Part shown: piece after piece, positions 35,752 to 48,840 of the stretch
Numbering within the stretch: position 1 is the first letter of the stretch
Layout of the letters: every line of letters starts with the position of its first letter
NCBI RefSeq assembly: GCF_932526225.1
Contig: NC_064045.1
Span: forward strand, 248,001 to 312,000
Direction of reading: 5' to 3'
From: Nematostella vectensis
Taxonomy: Eukaryota; Cnidaria; Anthozoa; Actiniaria; Edwardsiidae
DNA length: 64,000 nt
Position numbers and translations under genes: made by a program
Notes under the pieces: model-generated
Told to the model about the DNA's origin: nothing
The model's database searches: none
Seen by the model: only the letters and a program-made list of their open reading frames with translations

Positions 35752-37019
35752 TTGGGATTTATTCAGGGGTGTAAAGATAAGGACGTTAAGTTGACGTTTA
35801 GATAAGTGAGTTTGTGGGTGAGTTGACAGGTGTATAGGGTAACAAGAGTTGGTCAAAGGGGTAAAGGATTTCATGGGTTGATAATAAGGGTCGATGATAT
35901 CAAGAACTAGGTCATAGGGGTGCAAGTTATGAATGAGTGAGTACACAGGCGTACAGGGTATCAATGGCTTGGTCTTTGAGGTGCAGGGTTTTAGGGTATG
36001 GTTCAAACAGGTACAGGGAGTCAAGAGCTAGGTAATATGGGTACATTATAATAATTACCCTATATCCATGAGTATCCACCCCTAATTAACCAACACCCCT
36101 ACGACCTAGCACGAACTACGCTATACTCCTGAATACCTACCCCTAACTAAGCCTTGCCCCTACAACCTAGCAATAACTACACTTTACCCCTGAGTACCCA
36201 ACATTTGCAAAGCTACACCCCGTTGACGTAGCACTAACTATCCTATACCCCTGAATACCCAACCCTAACTAAACTACACCCCTATAACCGAGCACTTACC
36301 TACCCTATAACCTGGAGTACCCACCCGTAACTAAACTACACCCCTATGTCCTAGCACTAACTAGCCTATACCCCTGGGTACCCACACCTAGCTTAGCTAC
36401 ACCCCTACGACATAGCACTAACTAGCCTATACCCCCTGAATACCCAACCCTAACTAAACTACACCTCTACTATCTAGCACTAACTACAATATACGCCTGA
36501 GTACCCCCCCCCCCTAACAAAGCTACACCCTTATGACCTAGCACTAACTACCCTATACCCATGAGTACCCACCGCTAATTAGGCTACACCTCTATGACGT
36601 AGCACTAACTACCCTATAACCCTGAGTTACCCACACCTAACTAAACTACACCCTTATGACTTGGCTGTAACCACCCTATACCCCTGAGTACCCACAGCAA
36701 ACTAAACAAACCCCTACGAACTAGCACTAACTACCCTATACCCATGAGTACCCACCGCTAATTAAGCTACACTTCTATGACTTAGCACTTACTACCCTAT
36801 ACCAAATGAGTACCAACCCCTAATTAAGCTACACCCCTATGACCTAGCACTTACTACCCTATACCCCTGCCTACCCATCCCTAACTGACCTACACCCCTA
36901 TGACCAAGCGCTTACCAACTAGCACCCCTGTGACCCTGCCGTTTATATCCTGTACCCATGTGTACCCACCCCCTAATGCCACCGTCCTTACCTTAACACC
37001 CCTGAAAAAGTCCCTAGTT

Positions 37020-37094
37020 GATCTTACCTTGATTCGAACCCTGGCCCGTTTGCTTGAGAAGCGAAGCCCGTACCACTGAGCCACAGCGCCACTC
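37020..37094 (-). tRNA. tRNA-like element L22 (CTC)
   Basis: The B box ends CA instead of CC (GGTTCGAATCA). The A box is normal. Confidence 0.5.
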
Positions 37095-37177
37095 TTGAGA
37101 TATCAAGGAAAAACTACTCTATACCTTATAAGGCTGGGTAAACAAGGCTATAGGGTAGTTACTTCTAGTTTTCAAGA

Positions 37178-37255
37178 GAGTGGCGCGATAGCTCAGTGGT
37201 ACGGGCTTCGCTTCTCAAACAAGAGGGCCGGGGTCCGAATCCAGGTCAGATCAAC
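37178..37255 (+). tRNA. tRNA-like element R22 (CTC), B box variant
   Basis: GGTCCGAATCC B box. T6 terminator present. Confidence 0.5.
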
Positions 37256-38769
37256 TAGGGATTTTTTCAGGGGTGTAAAGATAAGGACGTTAAGTTGACG
37301 TTTAGATAAGTGAGTTTGTGGGTGAGTTGACAGGTGTATAGGGTAACAAGAGTTGGTCAAAGGGGTACAGGATTTCAAGGGTTGATAATAAGGGTCGATG
37401 ATATCAAGAACTAGGTCATAGGGGTGCAAGTTATGAATGAGTGAGTACACAGGGGGTACAGGGTATCAATGGCTTGGTCTTGGAGGTGCAGGGTTTTAGG
37501 GTATGGTTCAAACAGGTACAAGAATTCAAGAGTTAGGTAAAATGGGTACATTATAAGAATTAATAATAATAATTAATAATAATAATTACCCTATATCCCT
37601 GAGTATCCATCCCTAATTAAGCTACACCCCTACGACCTAGCACCAACTACGCTATACTGCTGAAAACCTACCACTAACTAAGCCTCACCCCTACTACCTA
37701 GCAATAACTACACTTTACCCCTGAGTACCCAACACTTGCAAAGCTACACCCCTGTGACGTAGCACTAACTTACCCTATATCCCTGAATACCCAACCCTAA
37801 CTAAACTACACCCCCATAACCGAGCACTTACCTATCCTATAACCCTGAGTACCCACCCGTAACTAAACTACACCCCTATGTCCTAGCACTAACTAGCCTA
37901 TACCCCTGGGTACCCACACCTAGCTAAGCTACACCCCTACAACCTAGCACTAACTAGCCTATAACCCTGAATACCCAACCCTAACTAAACTACACCCCTA
38001 TAACCGAGCACTTACCTACCCTATAACCTGGAGTACCCAACCGTAACAAAACTACACCCCTATGTCCTAGCACTAACTAGCCTATACCCCTGGGTACCCA
38101 CACCTAGCTTAGCTACACCCCTACGACATAGCACTAACTAGCCTATACCCCCTGAATACCCAACCCTAACTAAACTACACCTCTAATATCTAGCACTAAC
38201 TACCCTATACCCATGAGTACCCACCGCTAATTAGGCTACACCTCTATGACGTAGCACTAACTACCCTATACACCTGAATACCCAACCCTAACTTAACTAC
38301 ACCCCTATAACCGAGCACTTACCTACCCTATAACCCTGAGTTACCCACACCTAACTAAACTACACCCTTATGACTTGGCTGTAACCACCCTATACCCCAG
38401 AGTACCCACAGCAAACTAAACAAACCCCTACGAACTAGCACTAACTACCCTATACCCATGAGTACCCGTCGCTAATTAAGCTACACTTCTATGACTTAGC
38501 ACTTACTACCCTATACCAAATGAGTACCAACCCCTAATTAAGCTACACCCCTATGACCTAGCACTTACTACCCTATACCCCTGCCTACCCATCCCTAACT
38601 GACCTACACCCCTATGACACTCAATCACATAACTACCCTTTACCCATGTATGACCAAGCGCTTACCAACTTGCACCCCTGTGACCCTGCCGTTTATATCC
38701 TGTACCCCTGTGTACCCACCCCCTAATGCTACCGTCCTTACCTTAACACCCCTGAAAAAGTCCCTAGTT

Positions 38770-38844
38770 GATCTTACCTGGATTCGAACCCTGGCCCGTT
38801 TGCTTGAGAAGCGAAGCCCGTACCACTGAGCCACAGCGCCACTC
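38770..38844 (-). tRNA. tRNA-like element L23 (CTC)
   Basis: Consensus copy, duplicate of L18. Confidence 0.55.
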
Positions 38845-38927
38845 TTGAGATATCAAGGAAAAACTACTCTATACCTTATAAAGCTGGGTAAACAAGGCTA
38901 TAGGGTAGTTACTTCTAGTTTTCAAGA

Positions 38928-39005
38928 GAGTGGCGCGATAGCTCAGTGGTACGGGCTTCGCTTCTCAAACAAGAGGGCCGGGGTCCGAATCCAGGTCAGA
39001 TCAAC
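38928..39005 (+). tRNA. tRNA-like element R23 (CTC), B box variant
   Basis: Duplicate of R18, with the GGTCCGAATCC B box. Confidence 0.5.
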
Positions 39006-39337
39006 TAGGGATTTTTTTAGGGGTGTAAAGATAAGGACGTTAAGTTGACGTTTAGATAAGTGAGTTTGTGGGTGAGTTGACAGGTGTATAGGGTAACAAG
39101 AGTTGGTCAAAGGGGTACAGGATTTCAAGGGTTGATAATAAGGGTCGATGATATCAAGAACTAGGTCATAGGGGTGCAAGTTATGAATGAGTGAGTACAC
39201 AGGGGGTACAGGGTATCAATGGCTTGGTCTTGGAGGTGCAGGGTTTTAGGGTATGGTTCAAACAGGTACAAGGATTCAAGAGTTAGGTAAAATGGGTACA
39301 TTATAAGAGTTAATAATAATAATTAATAATAATAATT

Positions 39338-41412
39338 ACCCTATATCCCTGAGTATCCATCCCTAATTAAGCTACACCCCTACGACCTAGCACCAACTAC
39401 GCTGTACTGCTGAAAACCTACCACTAACTAAGCCTCACCCCTACTACCTAGCAATAACTACACTTTACCCCTGAGTACCCAACACTTGCAAAGCTACACC
39501 CCTGTGACGTAGCACTAACTTACCCTATATCCCTGAATACCCAACCCTAACTAAACTACACCCCCATAACCGAGCACTTACCTATCCTATAACCCTGAGT
39601 ACCCACCCGTAACTAAACTACACCCCTATGTCCTAGCACTAACTAGCCTATACCCCTGGGTACCCACACCTAGCTAAGCTACACCCCTACGACCTAGCAC
39701 TAACTAGCCTATACCCCTGAATACCCAACCCTAACTAAACTACACCCCTATAACCAAGCACTTACCTACCCTATAACCTGGAGTACCCACCCGTAACAAA
39801 ACTACACCCCTATGTCCTAGAACTAACTAGCCTATACCCCTGGGTACCCACACCTAGCTTAGCTACACCCCTACGACATAGCACTAACTAGCCTATACCC
39901 CCTGAATACCCAACCCTAACTAAACTACACCTCTAATATCTAGCACTAACTACAATATACCCCTGAGTACCCACCCCTAACAAAGCTACACCCTTATGAC
40001 CTAGCACTAACTACCCTATACCCATGAGTACCCACCGCTAATTTGGCTACACCTCTATGACGTAGCACTAACTACCCTATACACCTGAATACCCAACCAA
40101 AACTTAACTACACCCCTATAACCGAGCACTTACCTACCCTATAACCCTGAGTTACCCACACCTAACTAAACTACACCCTTATGACTTGGCTGTAACCACC
40201 CTATAGCCCTGAGTACCCACAGCAAACTAAACAAACCCCTACGAACTAGAACTAACTACCCTATACCCATGAGTACCCACCGCTAATTAAGCTACACCTC
40301 TATGACTTAGCACTTACTACCCTATACCAAATGAGTACCAACCCCCAACTAAGCTACACCCCTATGAACTAGCACTTACTACCCTATACCCCTGCCTACC
40401 CATCCCTAACTGACCTACACCCCTCTGCCCTAGCACTAACTAGCCTATACCCCTGGGTACCCACACCTAGCTAAGCTACACCCCTACGACCTAGCATTAA
40501 CTAGCCTAAACCCTTGAATACCCACCCCTAACTAAGCTACACCCTTATGACGTCGCTGTAACTACAATATACCCCCCGATTACCCACCCCTAACTGAGCT
40601 AAACCCCTACGAACTAGCACTAACTACCCTATACCCATGAGTACACACCGCTAATTAAGCTACACCTCTATGACTTAGCACTTACTACCCTATACCAATG
40701 AGTACCAACCCCAAACTAAGCTAAACCCCTACGAACTAGCACTAACTACCCTATACCCATGAGTACCCACCGCTAATTTAGCTACACCTCTATGACTTAG
40801 CACTTACTACCTTATACCAATGAGTACCAACCCCTGATTAAGCTACACCCATATGACCTAGCACTTACTACCATATACTCTTGGCTACCCATCCCTAACT
40901 GACGTACACCCCTATGATACCTAATCACATAACTACCCTTTACCCATGTATAACCAAGCGCTTACCAACTTGCACCCCTGTGACCATGCCGTTTATATCC
41001 TGTACCCCTGTGTACCAACCCCCTAATGCCACCGTCCTTACCTTAACACCCCTGAAAAAGTCCCCGGGCTTCGCTTCTCAAACAAGAGGGCCGGGTTTCG
41101 AATCCAGGTCAGATCAACTTGGGATTTTTTCAGGGGTGTAAAAATAAGGACGTTAAGTTGACGTTTAGATAAGTTATTTTGTGGGTGAGTTGACAGGTGT
41201 ATAGGGTAACAAGAGTTGGTCAAAGGGGTCCAGGGTTTCAAGGGTTGGTAATAAGGGTAAATGATATCAAGAACTAGGTCATAGGGGTGCAAGTTATGAA
41301 TGCGTGAGTACACAGGGGTACAGGGTATCTATGGCTTGGTATTGGAGGTGCCGGGTTTTAAGGTATGGTTCAAGCAGGTACAGGGATCCAAGAGCTAGGT
41401 AATATGGGTACA
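39338..41412. repeat. Repeat unit 24, family B, centre deleted
   Basis: The C-rich array (39338-41064) is a copy of unit 19, but L, the spacer and the 5' part of R are deleted. R remains from 41065, and the G-rich arm is 41119-41412. Confidence 0.88.
41065..41118 (+). pseudogene. R24, 5'-truncated tRNA-like element
   Basis: It begins at CGGGCTTCGC, lacking the A box and the 5' half of the D arm. It is joined to the pre-L edge at AAAAAGTCCC. Confidence 0.7.
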
Positions 41413-41646
41413 TTATAATAATTAATAATAATAATTACCCTATATCCCTGAGTATTCACCCCCAATTAAGCTACACCCCTACGACCTAGCACCAACTACG
41501 CTAAACTCCTGAATACCTACCCCTAACTAAGCCTCACCCCTACTACCTAGCAATAACTACACTTTACCCCTAAGTACCCAACCCTTGCAAAGCTACACCC
41601 CTGTGAGCTACACCCTTGGACGTAGCACTAACTTACCCTATACCAC

Positions 41647-41697
41647 GCCCGTTTGATTGAGAAGCGAAGCCCGTACCACTGAGCCATAGCGCCACTC
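41647..41697 (-). pseudogene. Truncated tRNA-like element L25
   Basis: Same junction as L20, so the truncation predates the duplication. Confidence 0.65.
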
Positions 41698-41780
41698 TCG
41701 AGATATCAAGGAAAAACTACTCTATACCTTATAAGGCTGGGTAAACAAGGCTATACGGAAGTTACTTCTAGTTTTCAAGA

Positions 41781-41858
41781 GAGTGGCGCGATAGCTCAGT
41801 GGTACGGGCTTCGCTACTCAAACAACAGGGCCGGGGTTCGAATCCAGGTCAGATCAAC
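41781..41858 (+). tRNA. tRNA-like element R25, Z partner
   Basis: TACTCAA loop as in R20. B box perfect. Confidence 0.48.
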
Positions 41859-43012
41859 TTTGGATTTTTTCAGGGGTGTAAAGATAAGGACGTTAAGGGG
41901 ACGTTAAGATAAGTAAGTTTGTGGGTGAGTTGACAGGTCTATAGGGTAACAAGAGTTGTTCAAAGGGGTACAGGGTTTCAAGGGTTGGTAATAAGGGTCA
42001 ATGATATCAAGAACTAGGTCATAGGGGTGCAAGTTATGAATGAGTGTGTACACAGTGGTACAGGGTATCAATGGCTTGGTCTTGCCAGTGCAGGGTTCTA
42101 GGGGATGGCTCAAACAGGTACAGTGATTCAAGGGCTAAGCAATATGGGTACATTATAATAATTAAAAATAATAATTAAGGATAATAATTAAGGATAATAG
42201 CTACCCTATATCCCTGAGTAACCACCCATAATTAAGCCACACCCCTACGACCTAGCACTAATTACGCTACACTCCTGAATACCTACCCCTAACTAAGCTT
42301 TACCCCTACGACCTAGCAATAACTACACTTTACCCCTGAGTACCCAACCCTTGCTGAGCTACACCCATGTGACGTAGCACTAACTACCCTATACCCCTGA
42401 ATACCCAACCCTAACTAAACTACACCCCTATAACCGAGCACTTACCTACCCTATAACCCTGAGTACCCACCCCTAACTAAACTACACCCCTATGTCCTAG
42501 CACTAACTGGCCTATACCCCTGAGTACCCACACCTAGCTTAGCTACACCCCTACGACCTAGCACTAACTACCCTATACCCCTCAATACCCAACCCTAACT
42601 AAACTACACCTCTACTACCTTGCACTAACTACCCTATACCCCTGAATACCCACCCCTAACTAAGATAATCCCGTACGACTCAGCACTAACTACCCGATAC
42701 CCCTGCCTAGCCATCCCTAACTGACCTACACCCCTATGACTTAGCACTTACTACCCTATACCCCTGAGTACCAACCCCTAACAAAGCTACACCCCTATAA
42801 CCTAACACTTACTACCCTATACCCCTGCATACCCATCCCTAACTGACCTACACCCTATGACACCTAATCACATAACTACCCTTTTCCCATGTATGACCAA
42901 GCGCTTACCAACTAGCACCCCTTTGACCCTGCCATTAATATAATGTACCCCTCTGCACCCACCCCCTAATGCCACTGTCCTTACCTTAACACCCCTGAAA
43001 AAGTCCCTAGTT

Positions 43013-43087
43013 GATCTTACCTGGATTCAAACCCTGGCCCGTTTGCTTAAGAAGCGAAGCCCGTACCACTGAGCCATAGCGCCACTC
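43013..43087 (-). tRNA. tRNA-like element L26, X subtype (CTT)
   Basis: CTT triplet and GGTTTGAATCC B box as in L15. Confidence 0.47.
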
Positions 43088-43169
43088 TCGAGATATCAAG
43101 GAAAACTACTCTATACCTTATATGGCTGGGTAAACAAGGCTATACGGTAGTTACTTCTAGTTTTCAAGA

Positions 43170-43247
43170 GAGTGGCGCGATAGCTCAGTGGTACGGGCTT
43201 TGCTTCTCAAACAAGAGGGCCGGGGTTCGAATCCAGGTCAGATCAAC
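43170..43247 (+). tRNA. tRNA-like element R26, X partner (CTC)
   Basis: Perfect boxes. GGGCTTTGC anticodon stem strand as in R15. Confidence 0.53.
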
Positions 43248-43538
43248 TTGGGATTTTTTCAGTGGTGTAAAGATAAAGACGTTAAGGGGACATTAAGATA
43301 AGTGAGTTTGTGGGTGAGTTGACAGGTGTATGGGGCAACAAGAGATGGTCAAAGGGGTACAGGGTTTCATGGGTTGGTAATAAGGGTCAATGATATCAAG
43401 AACTAGGTCATAGGGGTGCAAGTTATGAATGAGTGAGTACACAGGGGTACATGAAATCAATGGCTTGGTCTTGGAGGTGCAGGGTTTTAGGGGATGGTTC
43501 GAACAGTTACAGGGATTCAAGAGCTAGGTTATATGGGT

Positions 43539-45126
43539 ACATTATAATAATTAATAATAATAATTAATAGTAATTAATAATAATTATTAATAATAATTAT
43601 TATTTATTATTAATTATTATTTATTCATAATTATTATCGATAATTATTATTAATATATATTATTATTATTAATGTAAAATATAATTATATATAATATATA
43701 TAATATAATATATATAATTATTATTCATATATATTAATTTTTTTTCAATTATTATTAAATACTATTATTAATTACTATTAATTATTATTAATTACTTTTA
43801 TGAATTACTTTCATTAATTAATATTAATTACAATTATTCATTATTATTAATAGTTATTAATAATAATTAATAATAGTAATTATTAATAAAAATTAATAAT
43901 AATAATTTATAATAATAATTAATAATAATAATTTATAATAATAATTAATAATAGTAATTAATAATAGTAATTAATAATAATTAATAATAGTAATTGATAA
44001 TAATTACAAAAAGTAATTCATAATACTAATAAATAATAATAAATAATAATTAATAGTAATTAATAATAGTAATCAATAATAATTAATAATAATTAATAAT
44101 ATTTAATAATAATTAATAGTAATTAATAATATTTACTATAATTAATAAAAATTAATAAAAATTAGGAATAATCAATAATAATCATTAGAAATTAATAATA
44201 ATAATTAATAATAATTATTAATAATAATAACTAATAATATTAATTAATAATAATCAATAATAATAATAATAATCAATAATAATCAATAATATTAATCAAT
44301 AATATTAATCAATAATTGAAATTAATAATAATAATTAATTATAATTAATAATAATCTTTAATAATAATTAATAATTAATAATAATTAATAACAATTAAAA
44401 ATAAATAATAAATAATAATTAATAATTAATAATAATAAATAATTATTAATTAATAATTAATGACAATTAATATTAATATTAATAATAACAATTAATAATA
44501 ATAATTAATAATTAATAATAATTAAGAGTAATAATAATTATTAATAATAAATAAATTATAAAAATTAATATTAATTAATAGTAGTTATTAATAATAATTA
44601 ATAATAATAAATAATTAATAATAATAAATATTAAGAATTAATTAATAAAAGTTAATAATAATTAATAAATAATAATAATTAATAATAATTATAATTAATA
44701 ATAATCAATAAAAGGAAATAATTCATAATTAATAATAAATAATAATAAAAAATATTTACTAATAATAAATAATAATTAATAATAAATAAAAAAAAATTAA
44801 ATAATAAAAATTAATAATTAATAATAATAATAATTAATAATAAATAATATTTAATAAATAACTGATAATAGTAATAAATAATTGTAATTAATAATAATTA
44901 ATAATTAATAATATTTATTATTTATAATAAATAATAATTAGTAATTAATAATAATAACTAATAATAATAATTAATAATAATAATTAATTGATAATAATAA
45001 TAATAATTAATAATAATGTTTAATATAATAATAATAATTAATGATAATGATTAATAGTAATTAATAATAATAACTAATAATATTAATTAATAATGATAAT
45101 TAATAATAATAATTAATAACAATAAT
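43539..45126. repeat. Long AT-rich island 3
   Basis: Inverted TTATTA core with ATTATCGATAAT at 43633-43644. It shares the T8-CAATTATTATTAAATAC variant with island 5 but not island 4. Confidence 0.9.
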
Positions 45127-45890
45127 TACCCTATATACCTGAGTATCCACCCCTAATTGAGCTACGCCCCTACGACCTAGCAATAACTACACTTTACCCC
45201 TGTGTACCTAACCCTTGCTAAGCTACACCCCTGTGACGTAGCACTAACTACCCTATACCCCTAAATACCCAACCCTAACTAAATTACACTTCTATAACCG
45301 AGCAATTACCTACCTTATAACCCTGAGTACCCACCCCCAACTAAACTACACCCCTGTCCTAGAACTAACTAGCCTATACCCCTAAGTACCCACAACTAGC
45401 TAAGCTACACCCCTACGACCTAGCACTAACTAGCCTATACCCCTGAATACCCAACCCTATTAAACTACACCTCTACTACCTAGCACTAACTACCCTATAC
45501 CCCTGAATACCCACCCCTAACTAAGCTACACCCTTATGACTTGGCTGTAACTACCCTATACCCCTGAGTACCCGTCCCAAACTAAGCTAAACCCCTATGA
45601 CCCAGCACTAACTTCCCTATACCCATGAGTACCCACCGCTAACTAAGCTACACCCCTATGACTTAGCACTTACTACCCTATACCCCTGAGTACAAACCCC
45701 TAACTAAGGCACACCACTATGACCTAGCACTTACTACCCTATACCCCTGCCTACCCATCCCTAACTGACCTACACCCCTATGACACCTAATCACATAACT
45801 ACCCTTCACCCATGTATGACCAAGCGCTTACCAACTTGCACTCCTTTGACCCTGCCGTTTATATCCTGTACCCCTGTGCACCCACCCCCT

Positions 45891-46085
45891 TAATAATAAA
45901 TAATAAATAACAAATAATTAATAAATGATAATTAATAATTAATAATAATAACTAATAATAATAATTAATAATGATAATAACAATTAATAATAATAATTAA
46001 TAATAATGATTAATAGTAATTAATAATAATAACTAATAATAATTAATAATAATAATTAATAATTAATAATTAATAATACTAAAAA

Positions 46086-46122
<37 letters not shown>
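45891..46122. repeat. Short AT-rich island inside unit 27
   Basis: CACCCCC/TTAATAATAA entry junction as at 3307. Confidence 0.85.
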
Positions 46123-46123
<1 letters not shown>

Positions 46124-46992
46124 GCTACCCTATATCCCTGAGTATTAACCCCTAACTACACCCCTAAGACCTAGCACAAACTACGCTATACTCCTAAATA
46201 GCTACCCCTAACTAAGCCTCACCCCTACGACCTAGCAATAACTACACTTTACCCCTGAGTACCCAACCCTTGCTAAGCTACACCCCTGTGACGTAGCACT
46301 AACTACACTATACGCCTGAATACCCAACCCTAACTAAACTACACCCCTATACCCGGGCACTTACCTACCCTATAACCCTGAGTACCCACCCGTAACTAAA
46401 CTACAACCCTATGTCCTTGCACTAACTAACCTATACCCCTGGGTACCCACACCTAGCTTAGCTACACCCCTACGACCTAGCACTAACTAGCCTATACCCT
46501 GAATACCCAACCCTAACTAAACTACACCTCTACTATCTAGCACTAACTACCCTATACCCCTGAATACCCACCCCTAACTAAGCTACACCCTTATGACTTG
46601 GCTGTAACTACAATATACCCCTGAGTACCCACCCCTAACTAAGCTAAACCCCTACTACCTAGCACTAACTACCCTATACCCATGAGTACCCACCGCTAAT
46701 TAAGCTACACCTGTATGAATTAGCACTTACTACCCGATACCCCTGCCTAGCCATCCCTAACTGACCTACACCCCTATGACTTAGCACTTACTACCCTATA
46801 CCCATGAGTACCAACCCCTAACTGACCTACACCCCTATGATACCTAATCACATAACTACCCTTTACCCATGTATAACCAGGCGCTTACCAACTTGCACCC
46901 CTGTGACCCTGAGGTTCATATCCTGTACCCCTATGCACCAACCTCCTAATGACACCGTTCTTACCTTAACACCCCTGAAAAAGTCCCTAGTT

Positions 46993-47067
46993 GATCTTAC
47001 CTGGATTCGAACCCTGGACCGTTTGCTTCAGAAGCGAAGCCCGTAGCTTTGAGCCATAGCGCAACCC
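46993..47067 (-). pseudogene. tRNA-like element L27, Y subtype
   Basis: CTG triplet, A box lost, B box intact. Confidence 0.5.
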
Positions 47068-47150
47068 TTGAGATATCAAGGAAAAACTACTATATACCTT
47101 ATAAGGCTGGGTAAACAAGGCTATACGGTAGTTACTTCTTATTTTCAAGA

Positions 47151-47228
47151 GAGTGGCTAGATAGCTCAGTGATACGGGCTTCGCTTCTCAAACAAGAGGA
47201 CCGGGTTTCGAATCCAGGTCAGATCAAC
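47151..47228 (+). tRNA. tRNA-like element R27, Y partner (CTC)
   Basis: GGCTAGATAGCTCAGTGATA 5' end and AGAGGACCGGG variable region. Confidence 0.49.
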
Positions 47229-47756
47229 TTGGGATTTTTTCAGGGGTGTAAAGATAAGGACGTTAAGTTGACGTTTAGATAAGTGATTTTGTGGGTGAGT
47301 TGACAGGTGTATAGGGTAACAAGAGTTGGTCAAAGGGGTCCAGGGTTTCAAGGGTTGACAATAAGGGTCAATGATATCAAGAACTAGGTCATAGGGGTGC
47401 AAGTTATGAATGCGTGAGTACACAGGGGTACAGGGTATCAATGGCTTGGTATTGGAGGTGCCGGGTTTTAAGGTATGGTTCAAACAGGTACAGGGATCCA
47501 AGAGCTAGGTAATATGGGTACATTATAATAATTAATAATAATAATTACCCTATATCCCTGAGTATTCACCCCCAGTTAAGCTACACCCCTACGACCTAGC
47601 ACCAACTACGCTAAACTCCTGAATACCTACCCCTAACTAAGCCTCACCCCTACTACCTAGCAATAACTACACTTTACCCCTGAGTACCCAACCCTTGCAA
47701 AGCTACACCCCTGTGAGCTGAACCCTTTGACGTAGCACTAACTTACCCTATACCAC

Positions 47757-47807
47757 GCCCGTTTGATTGAGAAGCGAAGCCCGTACCACTGAGCCATAGC
47801 GCCACTC
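47757..47807 (-). pseudogene. Truncated tRNA-like element L28
   Basis: Same array/GCCCGTTTGATTG junction as L20. Confidence 0.65.
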
Positions 47808-47890
47808 TCGAGATATCAAGGAAAAACTACTCTATACCTTATAAGGCTGGGTAAACAAGGCTATACGGAAGTTACTTCTAGTTTTCAAGA

Positions 47891-47947
47891 GAGTGGCGCG
47901 ATAGCTCAGTGGTACGGGCTTCGCTACTCAAACAACAGGGCCGGGGT
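47891..47947 (+). pseudogene. R28, 3'-truncated tRNA-like element
   Basis: A box and anticodon arm are present. The sequence leaves R at GGCCGGGG, before the B box, and continues with TAAGATAAGTAAG of the arm. Confidence 0.7.
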
Positions 47948-48636
47948 AAGATAAGTAAGTTTGTGGGTGAGTTGACAGGTGTATAGGGTAACAAGAATTG
48001 TTCAAAGGGTTTTAGGGGATGCTCCAAACAGGTACAGTGATTCAAGGGCTAGGTAATATGAGTACATTATAATACTTACAATTATAATTAAAAATAATAA
48101 TTAACAATAATAGCTACCCTATATCCCTGAGTATCCACCCATAATTAAGCTACACCCCTACGACCTAGCACTAACTACGCTATACTCCTGAATACATACC
48201 CCTAGCTAAGCTTTACCCGTACGACCTAGCAATAACTACACTTTACCCCTGAGTACACAACCCTTGCTAAGCTACTCCCTTGTGACGTAGCACTAACTAC
48301 CCTATACCCCTGAATACCCAACCCTAACTAAAATACACCCCTATAACCGTGCACTTACCTACCCTATAACCCTGAGTACCCACCCGTAACTAAACTATAC
48401 CCCTATGTCCTAGCACTAACTAGCCTATACCCCTGGGTACCCACACCTAGCTTAGCTACACCCCTACGACCTAGCACTAACTACCCTATACCCCTGCCTA
48501 CCCATTCCTAACTGACCTACACCCCTATGACACCTAATCACATAACTACCCTTTACCCATGTATGACCAAGCGTTTACCAACTTGCACCCCTTTGACCCT
48601 GCCGTTTATATAATGTACCCCTGTGCACTCGACCCC

Positions 48637-48840
48637 TTAATAAGAATAAATAATTAATAATAAATAAAACATAATTAATAAATAATAATTAATAATAATT
48701 AATAATAATAATTAATAATAATGATTAATAGTAATTAATAATAATAACTAATTATAATAATTTATAATAATAATTAATAATAAATAATCAATTAAAATAA
48801 TAATGATAATTATAATTAATAATAATAATTAATAATAATA
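48637..48840. repeat. Short AT-rich island inside unit 29
   Basis: GCACTCGACCCC entry junction, shared with 34591 and 62656. Confidence 0.85.

Larger units (their letters stand above)
34067..36052. repeat. Repeat unit 21, family B with internal AT island
   Basis: C-rich stretches 34067-34590 and 34823-35515, AT island 34591-34822, L 35516-35590, R 35674-35751, G-rich arm 35752-36052. Confidence 0.88.
36057..37555. repeat. Repeat unit 22, family B
   Basis: C-rich array 36057-37019, L 37020-37094, R 37178-37255, G-rich arm 37256-37555. A run of 11 C at 36504-36514 interrupts one minisatellite repeat, and the conserved pre-L edge has lost its first ~40 bp. Confidence 0.9.
37588..39303. repeat. 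Repeat unit 23, family B, copy of unit 18
   Basis: C-rich array 37588-38769, L 38770-38844, R 38928-39005, G-rich arm 39006-39303. It matches unit 18 at a constant offset of 8,321 bp near L/R. Confidence 0.9.
41437..42157. repeat. Repeat unit 25, Z-type, copy of unit 20
   Basis: C-rich array 41437-41646, truncated L 41647-41697, R 41781-41858, G-rich arm 41859-42157, then an AT tract at 42158-42199. Confidence 0.88.
42200..43538. repeat. Repeat unit 26, X-type
   Basis: C-rich array 42200-43012, L 43013-43087, R 43170-43247, G-rich arm 43248-43538. It parts from the unit-21 copy at about 42582. Confidence 0.9.
45127..47525. repeat. Repeat unit 27, family B with internal AT island
   Basis: C-rich stretches 45127-45890 and 46123-46992, AT island 45891-46122, L 46993-47067, R 47151-47228, G-rich arm 47229-47525. 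Confidence 0.88.
47547..48068. repeat. Repeat unit 28, Z-type, collapsed
   Basis: C-rich array 47547-47756, truncated L 47757-47807, truncated R 47891-47947, and only a ~120-bp rump of G-rich arm (47948-48068), then an AT tract at 48069-48112. Compared with 60189-63625 about 1,600 bp is missing, in two steps (at ~47947 and ~48009). Confidence 0.87.
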
